A stretch of 64,000 nucleotides of DNA from Toxoplasma gondii ME49 (taxonomy: Eukaryota; Apicomplexa; Conoidasida; Eucoccidiorida; Sarcocystidae), in contig NC_031480.1 of assembly GCF_000006565.2 (NCBI RefSeq), positions 3,941,529 through 4,005,528 on the forward strand, in the 5' to 3' direction. Position 1 is the first letter of the stretch, and every line of letters starts with the position of its first letter. Positions 26,501 through 38,500 of the stretch are shown here, one piece after another. Below the pieces are notes generated by a model. The model worked only from the letters and a program-made list of their open reading frames with translations. It ran no database searches and was not told the origin of the DNA. Made by a program: the position numbers and the translations under genes.

Positions 26501-29500
26501 AGAGGTTGAGACGGAAAGCGAGTAAGCGTTGTACGGGCTTCAGGAGGTCTCGGAAGACGTCCGCGGCTTCGAACGCCTCCAACAAAACACAAACCGTCGA
26601 GGGTGCGAGCCTGAGGGAGACCTGAAGAGAGAAGTTGAAGCATGTACACGGATGCAGAGAAAGAAACGACGTGGTATCAATGGTGGGTCCACGGGGGTGG
26701 GTCTGAGTAAAATAGAGAACGTGCAGTAGGATGGAAACTGGGATTACAGAGGGAAGCAAAGATGGATCTCTGTGGACTGCCACAACGTTGGTAACTGCAA
26801 AACGAAGACACCCGAAAGGAAGAAAGCCGAACCAGCACTGATCCTGCTTTGTTATCGGGGGGACAAACGGACGATACGGAGGTGAAGCTCAGACGCGCTT
26901 CAGGGGGCCAGGCAGAACTGTGAAAAGACCACCCAGAAGAAAGGCAGCGACTGAGGCCGCCCGAGAAAAGAGAAAGCATGTCGACAATACTTCCCGGTCA
27001 GTTGCTACACGGGATGCCGGTTCATGGGATGAGTTAACAATCTTCAGCAACTTCGCTGTGAGTTGGATTTCGCGACACTGTCGTACTCTATTTTCTGTCT
27101 GTCCGGAGGTATACATGAGAGACGTCGTAAACCCGAGTAGAATCGCAGAAGCAGCCGTAGATCATTGAACCTTCTCTGAGTCCCCCACACTCCTCGAGTC
27201 TCGACTGAAGACCTTACCTCAGCCATGGTGGGTTCCAGTTGGTAGTCCTTGTTGTCTTGGAGACGTAAGTCGGGTCCATCTCCCTTCCTGCTTTGCCGCT
27301 GGTGTCTCTCCTCTCGCGCTGCAGCCGAGAGGACCCAGATCTCTTTATTCTTATCTCCCCTTCCATCATGACCGTTCAAATCGTTATCCGTCAGCGGTGT
27401 CTCTGTCTCTCCCATGCCGGAGCCTCTCCCTTTACTCGCGTCGCTCGCTTGGGAGCGTGTGGCTTCGCTGGCTTCATCGACGACTCTTCCCGAGAAGTCT
27501 TCAACGTCACTCTCTTCCTTCTCTTGTTCTCTCCCCAGAAGCAGGGGCGCATTCCGCTCGACAATCAAAGAGGCGAGAACATCCACGACGGCCTTGCCCA
27601 CAGCCGCTTGTTCTCGCCTTGCCAGCGCCAGAAGCTCCGCTATCAACTGCCCCACCACACTCAGAGCTGCGGGAAGGACAGAGAAACCTCCAGGGCAACT
27701 GGCAGTTAGAGGTTCTGGTCCGAGAGCTGATGCGAAGCGTAGAAGCCGTTAGACAGAAAGCTCTTTTTCTGGCCACTAACGTTTTAAAAGACATACACAT
27801 CTGGTGCGGAGAGCGCGAGCGTGGACTGAGAAGGCACCCAAGACGAAAGGACTGGTCAGGTCCCCAGATGGAGATGCTTCACCATGAATTCGTGGATTCA
27901 TACGCTAGTCTGTACGGAATACACGGATCCGAGTCTTGATATGCTCTGAACTTGTCAGGCAAGCCGCTTGACACTCAGACCGACAGGTCGACAGAGAAAT
28001 TAAGAACCCGAGATACGGACAGATGGATGCAATCACATACAGATTCATCGCAGAAGGTGAATCGTACACAACTCGTGACGGTTGCAGAAGGCCAGACAAA
28101 TAGAGAATAGTCGAGACAGAGAAACATGGAGAGGTAGACGGAGGCTTCTAGGCACCTGAATAGGGATGCAAGTATGTACACAAAGCATACAGAGCGAAAA
28201 ACAACCACGACAGCCATAGATCTTTGAAAGCCTGACTGCCGCAGTCGCATGGACGAGACCACGACGAAGCTCCCAAGACTTACTGTGAGGATCGCGCTCC
28301 TCCATTTCTTCCCCAAACATCGGGCTGTGTTCCGAGAATATCTCCACAACGGCTGTGAGAACGCTCTTCGCGTTCATCGCCTTCTTCAGAAAGTGACCAG
28401 CGGGAGACGACGGAGACGGTGGTTCAGTGTACGAGCCCACAATGAGCTCTGTGCGGCCTGCATGGAACGAATGATCGGGGAGTAGGAAGGAGCAGACATC
28501 AAGTACACAAGACAGTGAGAGGATGCCCATGACGCCTAAGAACCGTCCGTGACCAACGGGTATGCTCTCCAGCCGCGAAGGAAAGTTGTCCCTGAGCTGG
28601 ACTGAGGCGTATGCCCCCAACCGGTTCGTCGGCAACGGAAAACAGCACAGCCCCGCGCACTGTGTGTGCGCGCTCAGCTCTGCTTGCTCTCAAAGGAGTC
28701 CTCTACGCATGTTTTCACGGTTTTGCACCATCGTCTAAACGTCAGACTGAGACAGGACCTCAGCATTTTACTGAGTAGAAAGGAGTAGTAGAAGCAAATG
28801 CTTGATCGTCGGCTCAGCCTCTGTTCATCGAAACGCATGCTGCCTTCACCAGAGAGAAGGGAGAAATACGCGGGGGGCGCGACGTTTGCGGCTGCGGAGT
28901 CGCGCCTCCACCTCTCTCCCAGTCAAGCGTTTTGTGTGCATGCAGGATACCTGTGAAACGTCTTTCTCAGTCCACCACTAACCACAGTAGAGACGACCAG
29001 TGGAGAGCAACTCCTGTCTGCATCCTGGTCTATCGTTAGCTGTGGTCACGTGCGAACAGACTGAAACCGGACTCGGGCGAGGCTCACCGGCGTCGTCGAG
29101 AGGAATGAAGAAGGCCCGACACAAGACAGCGGCTATCGAAGGTGAGGCAAGCGGCGATGGGTCATGTATTCGGACATGCGCGTCATGCGTTTCAACATGT
29201 TGGAAAGAATCCAACAGGCGGCGAAGGCCTTGCGTGACCGAGAGAAGAGTTACCCCAACTTGAGACGCAGAAGCGGCAGGCGCGGCCACCACCAGGTTTG
29301 CAGCAGTGGTCACAAACCACGCGAGAAAAGGCTGAAACGAAACAGAGAAAAATCCGCAAAGTCACCGCGGTGATGCGCATGCGACACAGGGGTGTGTGAG
29401 GGTCTCTGTGACTGGTAGAAGAGGGAACAAGATGCTTTTCGCACGTTACAAACCGAAGCGGAGGCCAAACATGGGCGCCAAGTTGAAACCGAAGAGAGCA

Positions 29501-32500
29501 GCACACTTGGCAGTTTGCTTGTTCGAGAGCGGAGTGTCACTAACTCCAAACCTGCGACCTCTCATAGCCGTGGAAGCGATCTGAGGTACCCAGAAGACAG
29601 CCATGTCCCCACCCTTGCTATTTCATGCCTCCACGGCTTCGGGCGCCTCCTCGACGGATCTCTCCGACGGCTTCTAATGCCATTTGCATGCCAGTTGCGA
29701 TTTATCCGCGCACAGGTGACCCTGCGACTCTTCAGTTCAGCGCAGTTCGCTTTTGACTTGGTCAGGTCGTCAGCGACATTTTTTGGCAACGATCTGCCGC
29801 TAGACGCGACGCTGACTCAGACAAGCTGCCAACGGCCAAGTGACTGAAAAAATCCTTATGTAGCACCACGACTCTAGGTGGAACAGACAACTCTCAACGT
29901 CGCTTCTCCATCGCCTCCTCCCGCCTCCAGCGCTTACTGGCTGAAGCAGAGCAAGGGACGCCTCCATTGCAATCACGCTCGCCACTGCGTCCAAGAGACT
30001 GAGCGTTCGTTTGCCTGCCTCATCTCGACCAACGAAGGTCTCGCCTTCTCCCTTTGCGAGACGCTGAGCCTGCGGGTCTTCGATGCGCATGCACTCAAAA
30101 AACTGGCCGAAAATCGCTGGGCCGCCGCCGCGAGCCCAAAGGGCCTCGAGGCTCGCGGGCGACCGCGATAGCGACGACGAGAACGAGGAGAGGGGACGAA
30201 CGAGGCGTTCACAGCCATAACGCAGTTCTTGGCGTTCCCCCTCTGGGTGATCGTGACTCATGCCCTGGCGCTGGCGTTCTCCAGCGTCTGTTTCGCTCGC
30301 CAGAAAAGACGAACGGCAGCCGTCCCTGCTCATGCGTTCATCGCCATCCGTCGCGGCAATGGACTCCCAAGACGTCCGACATGAACTCGCAGGTTCCGAG
30401 CCACGGGTCGCCGCTTCGAGGTGGAGGAATGAAGAGGCAGAAGCGCCTGCAACTAGTGCATGCAATAACTCGACGCACACCGCCCACAGAGGACGGTGGT
30501 GAAAAGGTGCAGGATGACTCGAATCGGTACCCGAGAGAGGAGCGAACGAGGAAACGGAGACACCCGCCCCCTTGTCGCTTGCCCCGCATGTCGTCGGATG
30601 GCTCTTGGTTTCGCATAAATCTTGGCAGAAGAATTCTACTCTTGCCTGCAGGTTGTCTTGCCTATCTTCACCTGGATCTTGCATGCAGAGATCTCTCTCC
30701 TTTACTGGAGTACTGGGATCAAAGGCCTTCCTGTTTGTGGTGCATCCACGCATGTTGTGAGTACAGAGGAAGCTGCCCAGTGGAGAAACTTCCTCTTTTC
30801 CTCTTCGATCTGTGAATCCCCTAATAGCTTCAGGCAGTTGAACGGAGCAGGGACAGAAGCAGCTGTCGGGCGCCGAGGAGAAGACCGAGAAGACTGAGAG
30901 TGATGTGAGCAAAAGACGCATCAGGGTGAAGGTCGAAGGTACTAGGGCATCCTGTGAAGATTCGAAAACGTCTCCACTTTTCCCGGCGTCCATCTCGGTG
31001 TCTGTTTCCGCGAAAGCTGCTGCCGTTCCCAGGCGTCCCTCAGTATCGGTGTTTCGATTCGAAAACGACGAAAGGACAGAAACCTCACGACAGACTTCAC
31101 GGTCTTCATCGCTGCTGCGGCTCCATCGGCCTGCGACTGCATTCGCGACGCGTGCATGCTCTTCATCCTCGTTGTCTTCTGTCCATCGGCCCTGGATTGT
31201 TTCGTGTAGCCGCCCGCTGTTCAGAAAGAAAGAGGAGAGGCGTAAACTCAGAGCTTCTCCTCTTCGACACGAACTGTCTAGAGGCGTTCGAGCTGGGACC
31301 GAGCTGCTCACAGATGCCACCACCAAACTGGCCAGAAGCTGAAGGTGCATGCAGGTGAGTCTCGGGCTCGAGGAAAAGCTGTACAGCCTCCAGTAAGCGA
31401 CCGACCCAGTTGCGGTGACCTCCGGACTTGCCACAGGCCCCCACGATCCGCTGCTCTCCAGCGCCACTAGCCGAGTCTCCCTTTGGCTTTCCCATTCAAC
31501 TCCAAACGCTCTACTCCCTGTGGCTTTCGCTCCGTCACAAGACATCCATTCGCTTCTCCGGACGTCCCTCCGATCTCCTGCATGCATCGCCTCACCAGTG
31601 GACTCGCCGGCATTGACTCCCGGTTTCTCACTCGGAATCACAGAGGCACCAGAATTGCGTCTTGGGCCTTTCTCTTGCCTATCTCCCGCGTAGCCGCCGG
31701 CCTGCTCGCCGCTGTGCACTCTGAACGCGTCTCTCTCCCAGATTTCCTTCTCCCTTCCTGCTTCTGCGTCATTGGCCTTCTGTCCTTTTTCGGCTACAAA
31801 GCACAGGCCTTCGCCGTGGGTTCTGCGCCCAACAGGCACAGCGTCTGCTCCATGCGCGAGGTCGCATGCAAAGCAAACAGGCTGGGACGGGAGGCCCTGC
31901 GACTGAAGAATCACAAAGCTCTCGGTCCACAACTTCCAAAGAGCCTCCACGTGACTTGGATCGGGGCTCGAGTCATTGAGTTCGTCTTGACTCTTTCGGA
32001 CTCGGCTTCTGTCGCCAGGCGCTTCTCTCTGTTGCTGACTTTCTACGAGCAGATTCCGTGAAACGTCAAACGCTTTTCGCTTTCCCCTCGGTTGGTGTGA
32101 AGCCGAATCGCCGTCGCTGTCTGCCGACCGTCGTGCCGATGTCTCGTTCTTGTCTTCGTCCAAACTGTCAGACCTTGAAAGCGTCTCCGAACTGCAGACG
32201 TCCCTTTCCCTCCCCAGCCTCCCGTTGCTTCTGGTTTCATTCCTTCCATGAGGTCTGCGTGCCTCAATTCGCCTGGGCTGCTCACCCTTCCGTTTTGGTT
32301 CAAGAACGCACGAAGCGTCGCCTGCAGAAGCAACCGACGGCAAAGGCGACTCAGCCGTTGTACAGGGACGGCGCACCGCCGGGCAAAAGCCCCCAGAAAC
32401 TCGGGATGTGTATTGGGGATGGAGGGAGCGAAGGAAGAGGCCAAGCAGACACTCCACAGCTAACCAGGTGGCACAGCCCGCGGCACAAGCCTCCAGAGGT

Positions 32501-35500
32501 CTCCACAGGAGTCTCTTTCTCGGTCCTCTTTCTGCGTCCGTACGCGTGCTTCCGCTCAGGCTTGCGGTGAGTCTCTGCGCGTCTTTCTCGCCGACAGGCC
32601 CGACCTTCCTGATCCTTCTGTCGCACTCTCGATCCCCGGAGCCGTCCGACCCAGACGAGGAAGAAACGCGGGAGGAGGTCGGCGAAGCGGAATCCGACAG
32701 AGCGCCCTCTGTGGATCTGCGCGTTTTCCTTGTGCTTTTGAACGTTGTGAACATTGCCATGTCGTCCGAGGGCTCGTTTCGCGAGGTACCCGAGGCAAGC
32801 GAAGTCCCCGGCCTGCGCCTAGCAAGAGGCGCCACCCACAGCTCGGCCGGAAGGACAAGTGAAGCAATGCGAAGCGATCGAAGAAAACGAGAGGCAGCCG
32901 CCACAGCGACCGAGAGCGAGACTGAAGGGAGAAGGCGTGCCGTCTCCCATGGGAACTTTCTTGCGTCCAGAGACGCCGAGGCAGTGGAAGAAGCAGAGGC
33001 AAAAGGAGCAGCGTTCGCGCAAGTCGAACGAGATGGGAGCGCCGCAGAACATGAACGCGCGTAGAAGTCCTGAGTGTGCCTCCCTCGTTGACTGCGGCAC
33101 CTGCCGCTTGCCTGGACGTGGAAGAGCGAGAGGAACTCGAGAGTGGTCTCTACATGACTGCTGTAGAAAATGCCAATCACCCTTTCTGGAAAGCGCGAAC
33201 TAAGTGATGCAGTCTCTGTTGCTAAAGGCAGACCTATCACGGCTGCAGAGTACAGATCATCCCCCAAGCTGTCTTCCGGTTCCTCTGTCTTTTGCTGAGG
33301 AACTGCATGCCATCCGACACGGTGTAACCTGGGAGAGCGCGATGCGCACCCTGGATCGCTGGGTCGGCACTGTGGGGTAGCCGCCGATGAGGGCCTGCTG
33401 GTTCTGAGAAGGACGAGGGGAGACGGGCAAGACAATGACGGAACAAGAGGTAGCGGGAGAAACCGGAACAGAGAAGAAATGTCGTTAAATCTAGACTCGA
33501 TTTGCCAGCACGACGAGGCCGAAGGGGCCAATGCGCCAACAGACAACCCAGAGGGAACGCCCTCCGCCGCAGCAGCGAACGGAGCAGATGAGTGGAGAAG
33601 AGGCGAAGACAAAGAAGACATTTCCGAGAGACGGAGAAGACGAATAAACAGCGACTGGCAAGTTTGATAACGATCTCTGTAGATCGCTGCAGGGGCGAGC
33701 AAGCCAACAGAACAAGCAAGGGGATATGGCAAAGCCGAGTCTGACCACATAGGACACTCCGGAGATAGGACTAGGGTGCCGGCGGCGGCCGGAGCTTCTC
33801 GGGGGCCTTTGCAAATGCACATTGGTTCAGGGATCTCTGTACTGTCGTCACTCGCCAGGGCAGCTGATACCGAAGGCGAAGGGGATCGAGACACCGTTGA
33901 GCAGAGCGACTGAGGAGTACGTCTCGCGCACTGGTCTGCTGTTCCAAATGAAAGCAGCAAGGGCGACGCAGACGGACATGCCGACCTACAGTAGACCAGA
34001 TCACAGAAACGCGTGAGTGACGGCCTTGGGTTGTTCGTCTGGGAGACCGAATGTGAATCTTGCAAGCTCGGTGGAGACGATCCGAATGACGGAAGTCCTA
34101 CAGAGGTCCGAGGAAGCGGAACAGACAAAGTCGAGACTGGCCCATCTGGGGGAAGCAAACGGCTGTTTGTGGCTGACGGGGGGCGTACGCTTTGGAGAGG
34201 CGCCGAGTCTGCATCTTCCATAGTTCCCCTTCTTGCCATGTTTCGCAGCAGGAGGGGAAAGAGAGACCAGAGCGAGAGCGATGCGAGGGACGCCCAGGCT
34301 GTGGATGCACGAGAGGCCGATGAGGAAGGCAGAGGCCTAGCAAACGCATAGGGCATCCACAGCCGCGCCATCGGATGCTCTGTCAGTCCTGTCTCTTCAG
34401 CCAGAGAGGCTTCTTCCTGGGTGTTCTTTCGACTCCCGCTTTTGCTCGGCCGTCGCGTTTTCTCTGCGTCGAAGCGCCAGGGTCCAGCGCCCTTCGGATC
34501 AGGCGAGAGGACGTGAGGAAGCAGATACCGCAGAAGCGCGTCGGTGGATGATGGCGACATCAGGGAAGGATGGCGAAGAACCAGCACAGAGAACAGCTCG
34601 AGGAGCCAGGGAGAAGGTGGAAACAACGCAGACGAAAAGACGCGCAAAGGAGGAATCCCAGGACCCGGGTCTACCCCGGAAGAGGTCTGGCGTCCCGGCA
34701 ACGCAGCCGAATGCGAAGCGAGCGTCGAGATGCTTGGCAGGAAGGGCGGCGCGAGGAGCAACGGCACAGCGCCTCGCGTGAGTGCCCGAGGAAGAAGAAG
34801 AAGCAAGAGCTGGAGGACCCGAGAAAAGGACGCGAAGACGAATTGGGGAGAGAACGTGAGTGACGAGGAATCGCCGGAGTCCAGAGCGACTGTCGTTGTC
34901 ATTTGCATCTGCTGCTGAACGAGCGCGTCGAGGACGGCACTCGCATGCGACAACGAGGCGAGAAGAAGAGACACAGGGAGCGAAGAGGTCACGCACGACG
35001 AAGAAGGAGCTGCGAGGGCAACAAGTGACGGCACCGTCTCCAAACGCGTTCCTCCCAGATCGCCGCATCTGACAAATGCATGGAAGCACAGGACCACCGG
35101 AGAAATCGCTTAATGTTGCACCGTAGGATGTTGAACACACCCCTTCGTGGAGGCGAAACAGAAGTAGTACAAGCCAGCGAAGCGGAGCGCAGCGACCACA
35201 AAGAAAGTGAAGCGACGCCCGCCAGTCACGTGCAATCACCTCGAGCGCAACAACCGATGCTTCGCTCCCCAGACGAAGTGGATTAGAGGTTCCTGTTTCT
35301 TCCTGCCGCCTTTCACTTGAACGATTGGATAACTGTAGAACGGTAGCGAAGTAGCGAGACAGACGCGAGGATAAACGCACCTCACATCGGACTCCAAAGG
35401 CGGAACGTGTGTATGCATACGTATCCATCGGACCGTCGTTTACATGTGAAGCAGGGACGGCACAGAAGAGTGAGGAGAACCAGGGAAGCGCAGACAAGCC

Positions 35501-38500
35501 CATGGGGCCTCTAGCGGCGTGCCTGCACGACATACCGCCCAACCCAGGCGACTAGAAAAACCAAAAGAATCTTTTTTACAGCCTCCTCATGTCGAACGGG
35601 CTGTGAACGGTTCGACACACAGACACGAAGGTCGGGCTCGAGTTTTCAGGCTTCAAATGTGATGCTCACGAAGAACACACCACCACAACTGCATCCGGTA
35701 AACAAAGACTTTTCACACGGTTTTGTTAATCGAGTCGGTTTCACCGTGTGTGATATTTCTCATTGTCATGTCGATCAAATTCCTACTCGCAAACCACCGT
35801 TGTCTTGGAGACAATCACTTTGAACACCGCATACTGTCGACCTACTTCAGCGTTGAAATGATGGCAGCGTGATTGAGAAGCTGACTGCTCAAAACAGGAA
35901 TTTTCCACGCAGACGACGTCTCCTCTTCGCTGCCGTAGTCGTCGCTCTCCGTTCCATCTCCGGCGACCGAAGCGACTCCTTCGAGTTCATCGCCTGATTT
36001 GAATACCTCCACGCTCATCGCTGGCTCTTCTCTCCTCTCGCTGGTGCAACGCGAACGAGCCGAAGGGGATGTAGTGGCCGACGCGGCTCGCGACGCTGGT
36101 GAGGACGGCAAATCGAGCATGCGGCAGTCGAGTCGCTCTTCCGCTGTATCGCATGCGTCCCTGACTCTTGAGAGCGCCTCGTGTCTCTCGCGACCTCCTT
36201 TTTCTCCCCGTGCTGTCTGGCCCTTCCTGTCTCCCAGTCGCCACTTGTGCGCGTCTAGTGGCACTGAAGGTTTCATCGTCGTCTCTCCGATTGGTGTCTC
36301 ATCCAGCGCGTCCGCGGGACCTTCGGATGTCATCGCGCCGTTCAAACCGAGCCGAGGGTACAGAGGGAGAAGCAAGAGACTGCTGAGGGCTTGCGCCAGA
36401 GCAACGAAATGCCCCACAAGTGAGCTCGCTGACGCCCGGTGCCTCCCAGACGAGACGGCGAGAGACGACAAAGACTTTAGCACGCAAACATATCTCTCTC
36501 CTAGTACGCGAAGGAGCGGCAGAAGTAGGCCGAGCGAGGAGGACGACGCAAAGGCCGCGCCGGCTGACTCGCAGAGCCGCACAACGAGGAGCGACCTAGC
36601 AAGGGAAACCAATGCAGAGAAAAAGCGAGAAGGGGAGCATGTGAATTGCACGCAGGTAAGTGCCAGGCTGGTGTCTGCAAAGACGCCTGATCTTTGCGAC
36701 ACCGCAAAGGTTGTGACACAAGAGAAAGTTGATCCTGTCAGCAATGCTCTTCGAGATTTAAATTCGTAGTTCACCCCCCAGTGTACGACCCCAGCAGACG
36801 TTAGAGAGAGGGGAAGGCAAAGGAGAATCACGAAACATGGTCATGCAAGATCCAGTCCTCCTGGGCTATTGGCGGTTTCCTTTCCTTACCACATTTGCCG
36901 CTGCACATCAGAATTTGCTCCTTCAACTTTGCTCAAGATGTAGGCGATCGTCACCTGTTTTGCGGTTCTCCTTTTGCGACGGGCACGCAGCGAGTTCCTT
37001 TCTTCTCTCGCTCGACTCTCGACATTGTTCACATCTCCTTTCGTCTGTGTGTCAGAGCTGCTTCCTGGCATGCTCCGTTCCTCTTTCAGTAATCTTTGCA
37101 CGCCCTCGTCTTCGTCGCTATCTTCGTCTCCATGCCTGTAGGTGGGCCGGAAGGCTGGTGGCCTCATCGCAGCATCTGAAAAAGCGTCTCGAATATAGGA
37201 CGGTTCTCTGCCTCGCCTCTTCGCTTCTGAGGGACGAACCCCCTCAGCGGTCCCTTCCCCCTTCTGCCGCTTCACGCCTCTGCATGCGTTTCTCTCGCTT
37301 TCTTCCACCTCCGCGTCAAGTGTCTCCCTCACCCCGGTTCCGCGGCCTCTCCGGAGCCGCGACGGTGGGCAGGGCGAGCCACCGGAGGCAGGCAGAAAGG
37401 ACGAGACTGAGGAAGAGAGAGACGAAGAACCTGAAGCAGCGTGCAACGACGAGAAGAAGGAGGAAGACCTGGTGAACCCCAAGAGGCCTGGATGATGGTG
37501 AGCAGCCTCCCAGATGGTCTGCAGAAGAAGATCGAGGAGCACGACGCGCATGTACCAGATGCCTCCTGAACCTTGATGTCTGCAAACGCACAAAAACGCG
37601 CGAGAGCAACAAACGCCAGAGAAAGGCGCGGCATTCATTGCATCAGTTTCGGTGCCCAACGATGGGGACGACCGCTCGAGAGAACAGAGCACAGAATCGA
37701 GTCGCGATCGCGCAGCTAGGATGGCAAACACACATGAGGAATTCAGGTTGACAGCACACTGAAACGTACAAGGTTCGCCAGGAAGCGATACACGTAGATA
37801 CGCGCGTCGCTGCCGAAACCAGCTGACACTGTAGAGCTTGGATCTGGATCGCAACCAGGAACTGGAAGCGCAAAAGATTCACAAGTGTGTAGGAAACAAG
37901 ATTCGAACTCGAGATGGGCAGGGGCAGTCGACGTGTGACAAGGAACAATGGAATGTTTTCCAGAGCTGAAGCACTGGCATATCCCAGTGGACAGATCCGA
38001 AGAGCCAGCCTCCAAGGGGGGTCACGATGGTGATACGTCAACGCTGCTACGCAATACCCGTGGACGCATGGACAGATAGCGAGAGTCAAACGCATGCAGA
38101 AATGAGGAGAGCCAGATGGATACGGAGATGCAGCAAGGAGCAGAGAACGACGGAGCGAAAAATCAAGACACAGCAAAACACACAGACAGAACTCCATCAA
38201 CAGAGAACAGCGCATAGTGAGGTCAGCGTCGCTACGGAGATCCAGATCGCTACGGATATACAGAAATATAGTCGACTCGGGGCTTCAGGTTCTGACGGTC
38301 GTACGTAGAAAGGAAGTCTTCATCTGAGCCAGGAAACGTCTCAAGGATTTGGAGAAATCTGACGCTGCAGGTCGTGTGGCAAATTTCTTCGATGGACACT
38401 CGACGGGAGGAGGCGGCGAGCGCATGCGCGTCGTCTACGTTGGGCGCTCGAAGCGACGAAAAGTACTGCGGAAGTCGGCGAAGCAGTGCGCCAAAGAGAC

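Noticed and set aside
37885..37920. tRNA T-arm-like sequence (GAGTTCGAATC on the minus strand)
   Set aside because: No matching acceptor, D-arm or anticodon stem could be found around it; it sits in an ATM intron.
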